Shown here piece after piece: positions 26,832-35,481 of a DNA stretch of 64,000 nucleotides. The position numbers were made by a program, and so were the translations under genes. Source of the stretch: Ruminococcus sp. YRD2003 (GTDB taxonomy: Bacteria > Bacillota > Clostridia > Oscillospirales > Ruminococcaceae). The notes beneath the pieces are model-generated. The model saw only the letters and a program-made list of their open reading frames with translations, was not told the DNA's origin and made no database searches. The DNA is taken from assembly GCA_900109435.1 (NCBI GenBank), contig FNZT01000004.1:100585-164584 (forward strand), given 5' to 3'. Within the stretch, counting starts at the first letter, position 1. Every line of letters begins with the position of its first letter.

Positions 26832-28109
26832 TTAAACGAGCTTTAACCGCAGCGCAACTGTAAAGCCCTCGCCGTTATTGCGGCATATCAGCTCGCCGCC
26901 CATCTGACTGATGAGATATTTCGAGATATACAGACCTATCCCCGAGCCGTCCTTGCCTGCGGAATTCGAGCCGCGGCGGAACTTTTCGGTTATGACCTCA
27001 AGCTCGTCATCGGGAACTCCGCCGCCCTTGTCCGCGAATTCAACAATAAAGAAGCCGTCCTCGAAGCGGCTTTCGGCTGTTATATCAGTGTCTGCATATT
27101 TGTACGAATTCGAGATCACATTTCCCACGACCTGCTCGAGGCGCAGTCTGTCCGCATATATCACACAGTCTCTTATCTCCGCGGATGTCACCTTTTTCAG
27201 CGGGTCGCTCTCTGCGATGATCCGTTCAAGCTCGCGTGACGAAAGCTCCTCGGGCTTTACCTCAAGCTGTTCGAGTTCCTCAAGTGCCGCGTGGAACATA
27301 TTCGATACGAGCTTGTCTATCTGATCTGCCTTGCCGTTTATCGCAGAAAGCGTCTCCTTCTGTGCTTCATCATCGGAAACGAGCACGAGGTAATCCGTCA
27401 TCGCCTTTATCGAAGAAACGGGAGTGCGTATATCGTGTGAGAGCTCGGCGATCAGCTCCTTGCGGCTCTTTACGGCAGCTTCCTCACGCTGACGTGATGC
27501 CTTCAGCTCCTCGCGCATAATGTCGAAGCTCTCGGTGAAAGCTCCGAAGATATTGCCTCTGTCCATTTCGAGCGGAGTGTCGAGGTCACCCGCCGCCACC
27601 CTCGCTGCAAAGCTTTTCAGCCTTCCGAACGGTATTACGACACGCCTTCTCAGAAATACAAAATATGCAGCCGATACAGCTATCATTATCGCTGCCATTC
27701 CGCCTATCATCGCCGCATTTCTGCGGTCTGCCGCGCGCTTGCGCTCCGCATAGTCGTTGTGTACTATCAGCTTTCCGACAACTCTTCCGCCGCTCTCGAT
27801 GTCGCGTATTATATCATAGTTGCCTGTCGCGGCGGAAACTGTTGCTGAGATCCCCTCTTTAGTGTAACAGAGCAGACGGCTCTCGCTGTCGATAACGGCA
27901 TAATCGAATGCCTCTCCGCTCGCGATGAGGAGCTCAGACTCGGCGGAGATGTTCTCCCAGTCCTCGCCGATACTGATGAGGAGCCTGTTTATCTCGGTTG
28001 TGTACTGCGGCATCGTGTCCCCTTCGCCGAAAGCAGCGATGCGTGCGCATATCAGGACGCTCAGCAGAGTGAAGACCGCTATGTATATTATTAAGAAACG
28101 CCTTTTCAA
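26832..28109 (-). CDS. Two-component sensor histidine kinase
   Basis: The start is a TTG at 28109 that overlaps the regulator stop (TTGA) with GAGGG upstream; it gives 425 residues. Two membrane helices (about 4-24 and 133-153) flank a ~105-residue extracytoplasmic sensor, followed by HAMP and HisKA. The phospho-accepting histidine is in AELSHDIRTPVSS (about 223-235). The N box is NVISNSYKYAD, G1 DKGGGVPD and G2 GSGIGLYISKYL. It should phosphorylate the regulator encoded just upstream. The external signal is unknown; the linked FtsX-type transporter suggests cell-envelope stress or peptides. Confidence 0.92.
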   Translation of the reverse strand: MKRRFLIIYIAVFTLLSVLICARIAAFGEGDTMPQYTTEINRLLISIGEDWENISAESELLIASGEAFDYAVIDSESRLLCYTKEGISATVSAATGNYDIIRDIESGGRVVGKLIVHNDYAERKRAADRRNAAMIGGMAAIMIAVSAAYFVFLRRRVVIPFGRLKSFAARVAAGDLDTPLEMDRGNIFGAFTESFDIMREELKASRQREEAAVKSRKELIAELSHDIRTPVSSIKAMTDYLVLVSDDEAQKETLSAINGKADQIDKLVSNMFHAALEELEQLEVKPEELSSRELERIIAESDPLKKVTSAEIRDCVIYADRLRLEQVVGNVISNSYKYADTDITAESRFEDGFFIVEFADKGGGVPDDELEVITEKFRRGSNSAGKDGSGIGLYISKYLISQMGGELICRNNGEGFTVALRLKLV

Positions 28110-28807
28110 TCGTTGCCCTCCAGCATAAATCCAACGCCCCAGACAGTCTTTATCACCTCGGGCGAGCCTGCATCACGTTCTATCTTTTCGCGAAGATGAC
28201 GAATGTGTACATTCAGCGTCACGTCACTGACGCAGTCCGTCTCCCATACCTTCGCGAAGAATTCGTCCTTTGGGATGACGCGTTCCTTGTTTTTCAGCAG
28301 ATAAACAAGAAGCTTGTACTCCATCGCTTTGAGAGGTATGCTCTTTCCGTCCCTGATTATCACTGCTTTTTTCATATCGAACTGCACCTCGCCGAGCTGC
28401 ACGAGTGAGTCACCTGCCGTTTTTTCGGAGCTGCTCTGCTTGTCTTCATATCTTTTCAGAACAGCTTTCACCTTCGCGAGCAGGACTCCCAATGAATAAG
28501 GCTTGCAGATGTAATCATCTCCGCCTATACTCAGAGCGAGGAGCATATCGTCCTCCGATGAACGCGCACTTATGAAAAAAATAGGAACGTCCATAGCAGA
28601 GCGTATGTCCCTGCAAAGGTCAAAGCCTGAATCCTTGCCAAGATTTATGTCGAGCAGCACCAGCGAGCAAGTATTCTCACGCAGGAAGCAGAGGGCGTCC
28701 TTCGCGTTGAGGACGTACTCAGTCGGGACTCCCGACATATTGAAGTATTTAGCCGTGTATTCCGCGAGCTCAGGCTCATCGTCGATAACGAGTACGCTTG
28801 TGTGCAT
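28106..28807 (-). CDS. OmpR-family response regulator
   Basis: The ATG at 28807 was chosen because GGAAGGTG lies about 8 nt upstream; the frame stays open for 15 more codons. The 233-residue protein has a receiver domain beginning VLVIDDEPELAEY, with the phosphorylated aspartate in VLLDINLG (about residue 51) and the conserved lysine in ICKPYS. It ends with an OmpR/PhoB winged helix (MEYKLLVYLLKNKERVIPKDEF...VTLNVHIRHLREKIE). It is co-translated with the kinase (4-bp overlap) and probably controls the adjacent ABC transporter. Confidence 0.93.
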   Translation of the reverse strand: MHTSVLVIDDEPELAEYTAKYFNMSGVPTEYVLNAKDALCFLRENTCSLVLLDINLGKDSGFDLCRDIRSAMDVPIFFISARSSEDDMLLALSIGGDDYICKPYSLGVLLAKVKAVLKRYEDKQSSSEKTAGDSLVQLGEVQFDMKKAVIIRDGKSIPLKAMEYKLLVYLLKNKERVIPKDEFFAKVWETDCVSDVTLNVHIRHLREKIERDAGSPEVIKTVWGVGFMLEGND

Positions 28808-28906
28808 ATCCGCACCTTCCTTTCCGATGTCATTTTGGATCTGTTTTATCACGCTCCGCTGACAAAGTCAGACTGGCATTATTCTTCGCCGGGCGTAAAG
28901 AACTCA

Positions 28907-29575
28907 CTATTCTATAAAGCCGAAGTGACGTGCAAGCTTTTCAAATACCTCCTCGCGCGTATCTCTGCCGTCGTCCTCGCGGACGAGGGTGAAAAAACCG
29001 CTCCCGGCGTATTCCTCGTAGTGCTCCCTGCTGTTGATGAGCTCGAGTCCGCGGCGATAATTCGCCATTACCTCATCGCTGTTCTCACAGCTCCCGATCG
29101 TGCTGAGTATGAACTGCTTTTCGGGGTCCGAACGGTCAAAAAAGCGCTCCACGCTCATACTCTTCGGCGACAGCATAACCGCAACGTGGTCATAATCGGA
29201 TATTTCACGCAGAATGTCAAGAGGTATGTTCGTGTCTGCGATGACCCTCCCCTGCGACGCGCGCGCGATGAGCTCCGCGACCTCGAATCCCGCTGCTTCT
29301 CTGCCTGTGTTATACATCCATCGCTCGTATTCCTCGGGGGCGCGTGTCACAAAGTCCCTGAAATCCGTAAGGGACTTTATATAACAAAGGTCCGGCTGCA
29401 CCGACGGCTCTGCCACCTTATCCGTGACCTCCGTAAAATAATTCTCTCCGCAAAATATGAGTCCGCACCGCTCCGTAAGCAGCTTCACAGCTGTTGATTT
29501 TCCGGCATATGCCGTGCCCGTGATGAAGTAAACGTTCCGCAGATAATAGCGAAGTATATTGTTCTCTATTTTCAT
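28907..29575 (-). CDS. P-loop nucleoside/nucleotide kinase-like protein
   Basis: The 222-residue product has a clear Walker A, FITGTAYAGKSTAVKLL (about 17-33), and a C-terminal half without other motifs I can name. The short P-loop NTPase layout resembles shikimate- or adenylate-kinase-like proteins of unknown substrate. SD GGCAGGAGG and a strong promoter precede it. It lies between the two-component system and the tRNA array and is the last recognisable chromosomal gene before the mobile region. Confidence 0.6.
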   Translation of the reverse strand: MKIENNILRYYLRNVYFITGTAYAGKSTAVKLLTERCGLIFCGENYFTEVTDKVAEPSVQPDLCYIKSLTDFRDFVTRAPEEYERWMYNTGREAAGFEVAELIARASQGRVIADTNIPLDILREISDYDHVAVMLSPKSMSVERFFDRSDPEKQFILSTIGSCENSDEVMANYRRGLELINSREHYEEYAGSGFFTLVREDDGRDTREEVFEKLARHFGFIE

Positions 29576-29599
29576 ATCGTCCCTCCTGCCTTTTACCTG

Positions 29600-29628
29600 A
29601 TTTTACCATTTTACACTTATATTGTCAA
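29600..29628 (-). promoter_or_regulatory. Promoter of the P-loop kinase-like gene
   Basis: On the minus strand TTGACA (29628-29623), 17 bp, TAAAAT (29605-29600), 25 bp before the ATG. Confidence 0.75.
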
Positions 29629-29665
29629 CTACAGCCCGCTCCGCTTGGTACACAAAAGAAAATGC

Positions 29666-29694
29666 TTGACAAGTCCGCCAGAATGGTGTATAAT
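29666..29694 (+). promoter_or_regulatory. Consensus promoter of the tRNA-Thr array
   Basis: A perfect TTGACA (29666-29671), 17 bp, perfect TATAAT (29689-29694). It reads into three tRNA-Thr 5' halves and one intact tRNA-Thr, so it was probably the promoter of the original host tRNA gene. Confidence 0.85.
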
Positions 29695-29762
29695 GTTTAT
29701 ATTGGAGTGACGAAAGGTGAAAATATCGTGCAGCGTCCCCTACAAATCCAAAAATTTAATAC

Positions 29763-29810
29763 GCTTGTGTAGCACAGTTGGTAGTGCAGCGCATTCGTAA
29801 TGCGCAGGTC
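29763..29810 (+). pseudogene. tRNA-Thr(CGT) 5' half, copy 1
   Basis: Acceptor 5' strand GCTTGTG, paired D-stem GCAC/GTGC with loop AGTTGGTA, anticodon arm GCGCA-TTCGTAA-TGCGC (anticodon CGT) and variable AGGTC are all intact. Then the sequence leaves the tRNA pattern: no T-arm and no 3' acceptor strand follow. The following 60 nt (29811-29870) resemble the segments after copies 2 and 3. A fragment of the same trailing type (CGTGCAG...AAAAATTTAAT, about 29728-29760) also precedes this copy. Confidence 0.8.
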
Positions 29811-29870
29811 TCGGACTGAAAATAAAGCGACAGCCGTGCAGCACCCTTACAAAATTCAAAAATTTAATAT

Positions 29871-29918
29871 GCTAGTGTAGCACAGTTGGTAGTGCAGCGC
29901 ATTCGTAATGCGCAGGTC
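29871..29918 (+). pseudogene. tRNA-Thr(CGT) 5' half, copy 2
   Basis: As copy 1 but with acceptor 5' strand GCTAGTG. D-arm and anticodon arm pair perfectly. It is followed by TCGGACTG and a 58-nt trailing segment. Its missing 3' half should end CACTAGC-T-CCA; no such sequence was seen in the window. Confidence 0.8.
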
Positions 29919-29976
29919 TCGGACTGAAAATAAAGCGACAACCGTGCAGCACCTTACAAATTCAAAAATTTAATAT

Positions 29977-30024
29977 GCTTGTGTAGCACAGTTGGTAGTG
30001 CAGCTCATTCGTAATGAGCAGGTC
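29977..30024 (+). pseudogene. tRNA-Thr(CGT) 5' half, copy 3
   Basis: Acceptor 5' strand GCTTGTG, D-stem GCAC/GTGC, and an anticodon stem changed on both strands to GCTCA/TGAGC, so pairing is preserved. The variable region runs into GGTCGCAG (30021-30028), which recurs at the 3' half at 42506-42513. Joining the two pieces gives a 76-nt tRNA with a fully paired acceptor stem. Confidence 0.85.
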
Positions 30025-30043
30025 GCAGAGTGATTTTAAAGAG
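30021..30043. other. attL of the integrated element
   Basis: Core GGTCGCAG (30021-30028) at the end of the tRNA half, then the element arm containing TTTTAAAGAG (30034-30043). Its inverted mate CTCTTTAAAA lies at 42487-42496 on the other element end. The crossover is probably the GT of GGTC, which is the centre of symmetry (inference). Confidence 0.75.
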
Positions 30044-30081
30044 ACAGCCGTGCAGGCCTTACAAAAAATTTAATAATTAAT

Positions 30082-30157
30082 GCTGGAATAGCTCAGTTGG
30101 TAGAGCAGCGCATTCGTAATGCGCAGGTCGCGTGTTCAAGTCACGTTTCCAGCTCCA
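30082..30157 (+). tRNA. tRNA-Thr (anticodon CGT)
   Basis: A complete 76-nt tRNA with encoded CCA: acceptor GCTGGAA/TTCCAGC, D-stem GCTC/GAGC, anticodon arm GCGCA-TTCGTAA-TGCGC (CGT), variable AGGTC, T-arm GCGTG-TTCAAGT-CACGT with one G-T pair. It is the fourth unit of the array, just inside the left end of the element, and its acceptor and D-stems differ from those of the split copies. It therefore looks brought in by the element and probably replaces the tRNA that integration destroyed. Its own AGGTCGC could act as a new attachment site. Confidence 0.95.
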
Positions 30158-30164
30158 CAAGAAG

Positions 30165-30202
30165 ACCGCTTAGAATAGACTTCTAAGCGGTTTTTGTTTT
30201 TG
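30165..30202 (+). terminator. Terminator of the tRNA array
   Basis: An 11-bp perfect stem ACCGCTTAGAA / TTCTAAGCGGT, 5-nt loop, followed by TTTTGTTTTT, 8 bp after the tRNA CCA. The stretch 30203-30439 beyond is AT-rich with nothing recognised. Confidence 0.9.
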
Positions 30203-30439
30203 CTAAAGCTTTGGCGGAATCAGTAGCGGGGTAAAAAGAATAAACCTTGAGAACTATATTATATTTACGCCGTAGAATGTAAGTTATATTACACAACTTT
30301 AAGATTGCCGTTTTGTAGAAGTATTGAAGCAGTAGAAGGAAAAACTAATCGGCTATTTGTTACAAAGGAAAGCCGCTGCCATTGTAAAATATGCCGTTTT
30401 TTGTTAGATATAAGTAAATTTTTATCTATTATATTGAAT

Positions 30440-30468
30440 TTGAAGTAAAAATCTGATAAAATTATATA
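30440..30468 (+). promoter_or_regulatory. Candidate promoter of the TerY-P-like operon
   Basis: TTGAAG (30440-30445), 17 bp, TATATA (30463-30468), 44 bp before the first ATG. The surroundings are so AT-rich that chance matches are likely. Confidence 0.4.
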
Positions 30469-30512
30469 TAATAATTACTATTCTGTCTTAACCAGCTCTT
30501 AGAGGATGAAAA

Positions 30513-32018
30513 ATGAAAGAATTTAGAAGCATAGACAAAGCTCTCGCCTATTTGATTCAGGAATATGGAATTAATATTTTAACAGATTCCAGAAGATGCA
30601 TTAATATGCTTAGTGATATTATTCCTGATCAAAAGAGCGACATTAATCTAATAAAATATGTATTTGATTGTGAACTAATAAATACGCTGATATCAGCAAA
30701 TTCTCGCAACGATTCTGCAAAACAGCAAGCTATTAACCGTTTAAATCATGAACTTGTCCACAAGTCTAAAATCAAAGAATCTACTTCCTCTGAAATATGT
30801 AGCGTTTTTGTAAGCGCATTGGGTTGGAATGTTGTTATTCCTAACGATGTTGAAAAAGAAAAGCAACGCAAAGAAAAGAATGAAAAGAGAAAAACAAGAC
30901 TTAAAGATTTCGGTAAATGGATTTTTAAACATATAAAGGTGATTTCAATTATAATTGCAGTTGCGATTATTGTTACTATCGCCTATTCAAAAATAAAACC
31001 ATGGTATGATCACAGAAACAAAATACACTTCACTAATCCAACTACTTTATATGAAGGAAATGATTATAAAACAGTCTATGATGAATTTACAGAATTAGGG
31101 TTTACAAATATTAAATCGAAAGAAATTAAGGATATTAATGAAGCACCTTCCGTTAACGAAAACAAGGTGATTGATGTTAAAATAAATGATGACGATGAAT
31201 GGCTTGATAAAGACACACTCATCGTAATTAGCTATCATGGATTATCAGATACCCTGAAAATTTACATTCCGTTTTCTTCGGAAGAAGTTATAAATCAAGA
31301 CGTCAACAAGATTCAAAACGAGCTTTCAAGTGCTGGCTTTAAAAATATTAATACTCATAAAAACGAGGATTTAAAGCTTGGACAAAGTGCCATGATTGGT
31401 AAAATTGAAAAAATAGAAATTGATGATATAGATAGTTTTAATCGTAATGCCCTTATTCCATTCAACGCAAATATAATCATAACTTATCACGACTATCCAA
31501 TCAATAACTATGTTGCAATTCCTGATACATTAAATAACTTAAAGGGTACTGATTACACACAGGTAAAAAAGCAGTTTTCAAATCTTGGCTGTACTAATAT
31601 TACAACTGAAAAAGTCAAGGATATAACTATTAAAAATGAGAATACGATTAATCTTAACACCATTAGTGATATTTCGATTAATGAGAGCAATAGCTTTAAT
31701 AAAGGAGACATGATTCCTGTTGATTCAAAAATCGTAATATCATATCATGATTACTCTGATGACTATTTTACTACTGCTCCAAATTCAGCAAAGAATTATA
31801 AAGGCAAGAATTATCTTGATGTTGAATCAGAGTTACACAAAGCAGGATTTGTTAATATTGAGTGCAAGCCTATTCGGGATGTTAAAATTGGTTTGTTCAC
31901 GGAAGTTGGAGAAACAGAAACAGTATCCATAAACGATTCAACGAGCTTTAAAAAAGGTGATTCTTTTGCCAAAAGCGCAAAAGTAGTAATCAAATACCAT
32001 GCCAAAAAAGGAGATTAA
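30513..32018 (+). CDS. Membrane protein with four PASTA-like repeats
   Basis: The 501-residue product has a helical N-terminal domain (about 1-110), a basic stretch, one membrane helix (about 141-159) and four related ~80-residue repeats. Each repeat contains a 'Y..V...L...GF.N I' helix-strand unit and ends with a V-I-x-Y-H strand. These resemble PASTA domains, which in receptor kinases bind peptidoglycan fragments outside the cell. The N-terminal domain resembles one found with chaperone and repeat domains in other bacteria, so it may mediate assembly. It is the first gene of the operon with kinase, vWA and phosphatase. It may be the sensor half of a split receptor kinase (inference). Codon use is very AT-rich compared with the chromosome. 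Confidence 0.65.
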   Translation: MKEFRSIDKALAYLIQEYGINILTDSRRCINMLSDIIPDQKSDINLIKYVFDCELINTLISANSRNDSAKQQAINRLNHELVHKSKIKESTSSEICSVFVSALGWNVVIPNDVEKEKQRKEKNEKRKTRLKDFGKWIFKHIKVISIIIAVAIIVTIAYSKIKPWYDHRNKIHFTNPTTLYEGNDYKTVYDEFTELGFTNIKSKEIKDINEAPSVNENKVIDVKINDDDEWLDKDTLIVISYHGLSDTLKIYIPFSSEEVINQDVNKIQNELSSAGFKNINTHKNEDLKLGQSAMIGKIEKIEIDDIDSFNRNALIPFNANIIITYHDYPINNYVAIPDTLNNLKGTDYTQVKKQFSNLGCTNITTEKVKDITIKNENTINLNTISDISINESNSFNKGDMIPVDSKIVISYHDYSDDYFTTAPNSAKNYKGKNYLDVESELHKAGFVNIECKPIRDVKIGLFTEVGETETVSINDSTSFKKGDSFAKSAKVVIKYHAKKGD

Positions 32019-32019
32019 G

Positions 32020-33342
32020 ATGGCTAAACTCAAACCAAACGATAGAATTAAAATGAAATATGGAGACGATGCTGTTGTTGTTTCAGAATTAGGTTCCGGA
32101 GGTCAAGGAACAGTATACAGAGTTCGATACAATGGTAAAGAGTACGCTTTAAAATGGTATCATTCCGGCGTATTTGGAGATAAAAGCGAGGAATTCTATA
32201 AAAATCTTGAAAACAATATCACTAAAGGCGCCCCATCTCCGTCTTTTTTATGGCCTTTGTATATAACCAAGACTTATGATAATTCATTTGGATATTTAAT
32301 GGATCTTCGCCCAGACGGTTATTATGAATTGACCGACTTCTTTGTAAATACCGCAAGAAGAAAACAAATTCGGTTTCAATCATTCGATGCAGTAGTCAAC
32401 GCCGCTATTAATATAATATCGGGCTTTAGAGAGTTGCACAACTCAGGATACAGCTATCAGGATATTAACAACGGCAACTTCTTCATTGATCCTAAAAATG
32501 GAAATGTGCTAATATGTGATAATGATAACGTTTCTCCCGTAGGAATCAACCTTGGGATTCTTGGTAAACAGCGATATATGGCTCCTGAGGTTGTAACAGG
32601 AAAGAATGCTCCTGACAAATACTCTGATCGTTTTTCGTTATCGGTAATTTTATTCAGACTGCTGTTTATCAATCATCCGTTGGAAGGTGTTAGGTCTACT
32701 CCGCCGTGTATGACAAAAGAATTTGAAAGAAAGTATTACGGCGAAGAACCTATTTTTATATATGATCCTGATATAACTTCAAATCGCCCTATTATCGGAA
32801 CAGACGCCAATCTGAAAAAGTTCTGGGCAGCTTATCCTGAATTCATAAAGCGGATGTTTATAAAAGCGTTCAGCCAAGAGGTAATGCTGAATCGAGAAAA
32901 CAGAATCATCGAAAAAGAATGGATGGACGCTTTTTTCAGATTAAAGGCAAGCATTATTACTTGTCCGTATTGCCATGATGAAACTTTTTTAACTCAAATT
33001 GGTAAGAATTACTGCGTCGAGCCGAAATGTCAGAAGCCTATCGTAGTTAAAAATACGTTAAAACTGCAATCTTTTGAATTGCCGCTATTTCCAGGAGTCA
33101 AGATAATGCATTATCATATCGACTCGCTGACTCAGGATATAAAAAGCCAGGTCGGTATTGTTATTATGAATCCAAAGATTCCTAACCTTTTCGGAATAAA
33201 AAACTTGAGCAATCAGAGTTGGATTGTTGATTTGCCTGACGGAACGCAAAAAGAAGTTGCTCCAGCAACCGTAATGCCAATCAAAGAAGGCTATACCATT
33301 CATTTTTCAAACAATAAAAACGAAGTCGGAACTATAAATTAA
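32020..33342 (+). CDS. Serine/threonine protein kinase with C-terminal zinc ribbon (TerY-P triad)
   Basis: The ATG at 32020 follows AAAGGAGA; it lies one base after the upstream stop. The 440-residue protein has a kinase domain: glycine loop LGSGGQGTVYRV (about 24-35), catalytic loop YQDINNGNFF (about 148-157, with D-x-x-x-x-N) and a magnesium motif reading DNDN instead of DFG. The activation-segment end GKQRYMAPE is clear. After the kinase comes CPYCHDE...YCVEPKC, a four-cysteine zinc site, and a C-terminal beta-rich domain that could bind phosphopeptides. Kinase, vWA protein and PP2C phosphatase in a row are the TerY-P triad described for tellurite-resistance-linked stress systems. The kinase itself lacks a membrane segment. 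Confidence 0.85.
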   Translation: MAKLKPNDRIKMKYGDDAVVVSELGSGGQGTVYRVRYNGKEYALKWYHSGVFGDKSEEFYKNLENNITKGAPSPSFLWPLYITKTYDNSFGYLMDLRPDGYYELTDFFVNTARRKQIRFQSFDAVVNAAINIISGFRELHNSGYSYQDINNGNFFIDPKNGNVLICDNDNVSPVGINLGILGKQRYMAPEVVTGKNAPDKYSDRFSLSVILFRLLFINHPLEGVRSTPPCMTKEFERKYYGEEPIFIYDPDITSNRPIIGTDANLKKFWAAYPEFIKRMFIKAFSQEVMLNRENRIIEKEWMDAFFRLKASIITCPYCHDETFLTQIGKNYCVEPKCQKPIVVKNTLKLQSFELPLFPGVKIMHYHIDSLTQDIKSQVGIVIMNPKIPNLFGIKNLSNQSWIVDLPDGTQKEVAPATVMPIKEGYTIHFSNNKNEVGTIN

Positions 33343-33356
33343 CAGGAGGATCAATT

Positions 33357-34106
33357 ATGTCGCTTTTAGAAGAAATAACCCCCGCACCTCGCAGAATTAT
33401 GACTTTATTCTATCTTATCGATTCATCCGGTAGCATGAAAGGCACTAAAATAGGCACGGTCAACGCTGCAATGGAGGAATGTATCCCATTATTAAGAGAA
33501 GTTGCACAGGCAAATGATGACGCAGATATTAAAGTTGCAATAATGCAGTTTTCAAGCGGATTTGAATGGATTACTCCGCAAAATGGTCCTGCCGATTTGG
33601 AGCAGTTAACTAATTGGAGAGACCTTACAGCTCAGGGACTTACTGATTTAGGCGCTGCACTTACAGAATTGGATAAACGACTTTCACGAAGCGAGTTTCT
33701 AAGTTCACAAACAGGCGCTTATGCTCCGGTTATAATTCTCTTAAGCGATGGTGCTCCTACAGATGACTGGAAAGGCGCACTTACCAAAATCAAACAAAAC
33801 AACTGGTTTAAGCACGCTATTAAAATTGCTATTGACATTGAAAGCGGCTCGGACAGAGATGTTTTAACTGAGTTTACGGGTAATAGTGAAGCAATACTTG
33901 ACGCAAAGGATAAAAGCACTCTTAAAAACATGATTCATAAGGTTAGTGTAAGAGCCTCTGAATTTCAGAGTCACAGTAAAGCATCAAGCGATATGCTTAC
34001 AACTCCGGAATTTGATTCAGCAGCCATTGTCGAAGATGTAAAAAATAGCATTGAGTCAGAAGCCGTATCAGTAAGTAACGATGAACAGGAATGGGGAGAA
34101 TGGTAA
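33357..34106 (+). CDS. TerY-like von Willebrand factor A domain protein
   Basis: This 249-residue protein is a single vWA domain with the metal-ion-dependent adhesion site DSSGSM (about 23-28), the threonine in LTDLGAAL and the aspartate in LLSDGAPTDDW. SD AGGAGG. TerY proteins form a conserved gene triad with a PP2C phosphatase and a protein kinase, exactly the neighbours here. They are thought to act as metal-dependent scaffolds in phosphorylation signalling. The acidic C-terminal tail overlaps the phosphatase start by 7 bp. Confidence 0.85.
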   Translation: MSLLEEITPAPRRIMTLFYLIDSSGSMKGTKIGTVNAAMEECIPLLREVAQANDDADIKVAIMQFSSGFEWITPQNGPADLEQLTNWRDLTAQGLTDLGAALTELDKRLSRSEFLSSQTGAYAPVIILLSDGAPTDDWKGALTKIKQNNWFKHAIKIAIDIESGSDRDVLTEFTGNSEAILDAKDKSTLKNMIHKVSVRASEFQSHSKASSDMLTTPEFDSAAIVEDVKNSIESEAVSVSNDEQEWGEW

Positions 34107-35020
34107 CTGAAATAAAATCGAAAAATACTTCATATTACTCCTTGAGTTGTACAATTCAAGGGGCAAACCATAAGAAAAATGATATTGAATGTGAAGATGC
34201 ATCAGACTGCTTTTCTGAAGAGAGTATATCTGTATGCGTTGTTGCTGACGGTCACGGCAGCAAAGAATATCCTCGTACAGCTTTAGGTTCAAAATATGCC
34301 GTAGAAGCTTTCATGGAGGTAGTATTTGATTTTGTAAATAATGTAGATAATGCACTATTTGAAAAAATGTTAGCAAACAAACAAGGCGAAATACTACTTC
34401 AACTTGAAAAAAGCATTTTGAAAGAGTGGCACCAAAAGGTTCAAGCCGACATTGATCGGCATCCTTTTTCTGAAGAAGAACTGTCAGACTTATCTGAAAA
34501 ATCAAGACAGCGTTACGAATCCGAAGAAGATGCAGCAAAGCATAAAGCATACGGAACGACTTTGATTGCTTTTGTCGTTACTGATAAATATGCATTCGGA
34601 GTTCAGATCGGAGATGGTTCGGCGGTAGTATTTGATAAAGATTTATCTGCAAGCATTCCGATTCCCGAAGATGAGAACTGTCAATTGAACATTACGACCT
34701 CGCTATGTGATGATAACGCAATTGACGAATTCAGACATATCGTCTTTACTGATAATATACCAGTCGCTTTTTTCTGCGGAACAGATGGAATTGAAGATTC
34801 GTTCACATCAACGGATGAACTCTTCTCCTTCTATAAGGGGATTTTATCTGTTTTTGATAAGTATGGATATGATAAAACAAAGCTTGAATTAAAAGAATAC
34901 CTTCCGGTTTTGTCTCAAAAAGGCAGTGGTGATGACGTATCAATCGGAGCAATAATCAACAAATCTCTTGTCATACCTAATGCTCAGAATCCAGAATGTA
35001 ATGAAAAAGATGATGAATAA
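34100..35020 (+). CDS. PP2C-family protein phosphatase
   Basis: The ATG at 34100 (AGGA upstream) overlaps the vWA stop; 306 residues. PP2C motifs are in order: CVVADGHGS (about 47-55), KAYGTTLIAFVV (about 150-161), GVQIGDGSAVV, FFCGTDGIEDSF and GDDVSIGAII. The metal-binding aspartates are present. It should remove phosphates placed by the neighbouring kinase. The helical insert between the first and second motif is longer than in typical PP2C enzymes. Confidence 0.88.
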   Translation: MVTEIKSKNTSYYSLSCTIQGANHKKNDIECEDASDCFSEESISVCVVADGHGSKEYPRTALGSKYAVEAFMEVVFDFVNNVDNALFEKMLANKQGEILLQLEKSILKEWHQKVQADIDRHPFSEEELSDLSEKSRQRYESEEDAAKHKAYGTTLIAFVVTDKYAFGVQIGDGSAVVFDKDLSASIPIPEDENCQLNITTSLCDDNAIDEFRHIVFTDNIPVAFFCGTDGIEDSFTSTDELFSFYKGILSVFDKYGYDKTKLELKEYLPVLSQKGSGDDVSIGAIINKSLVIPNAQNPECNEKDDE

Positions 35021-35064
35021 TCATAACCATAAGCAAAATCTGCTGATTACGGAGGATTAAGAAT

Positions 35065-35421
35065 ATGTTTGTAAACGCAAAGGTTGTCCTTATGAGATGC
35101 CAACACAATAAAAAGCTGTTCGGAGTAAGGATACAGCAGCAATACAATAATGCTTGGGATCTTACATGGGCGTTTCCTATAAGTGAAAAAAGAGCTCAAA
35201 ACGAGGGCTTTGATAAAGAATCATTGACTGTTAATATAGGTTATGCAAATACATATCCAGGCTGTCCGTATTGCGCCACAACAGGTTTTGTTCAATGTGG
35301 AAGCTGTGGTAAATTTACCTGCTATAATGATTCTGGCGAGTTTACTTGCGCCTGGTGTGGAAATAGATCAAACAGTTTTAAAGAAACAGATTCCTTTGAT
35401 TTAAGAATTGGCGAAGATTGA
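35065..35421 (+). CDS. TerY-C-like zinc-binding protein
   Basis: A 118-residue protein with SD GGAGGA. The N-terminal half is beta-rich and starts MRCQHNKKLFGVRIQ. The C-terminal half has three cysteine pairs, CPYC, CGSC and CAWC, plus a single C before the last, typical of the metal-binding TerY-C module that in other bacteria is fused to TerY. Here it is a separate gene in the same operon. A role in metal sensing or subunit contact is inference. Confidence 0.65.
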   Translation: MFVNAKVVLMRCQHNKKLFGVRIQQQYNNAWDLTWAFPISEKRAQNEGFDKESLTVNIGYANTYPGCPYCATTGFVQCGSCGKFTCYNDSGEFTCAWCGNRSNSFKETDSFDLRIGED

Positions 35422-35481
35422 ATGGTTCGCCTATTATATTGATATGCTTTATTATGCTTCTGTTTCAAGGAGGGAAATGTT

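Noticed and set aside
29763..30024. Three tRNA-like copies as a plain tandem duplication of a tRNA gene
   Set aside because: The acceptor 5' strands differ (GCTTGTG, GCTAGTG, GCTTGTG), the 3' halves are missing, and one missing half lies 12.5 kb away with matching ends; repeated integration explains this better. It is not fully excluded.
29763..30157. CRISPR array because of regular ~106-bp repeats
   Set aside because: The repeats contain paired tRNA arms, the period is too long and the segments between are similar rather than unique.
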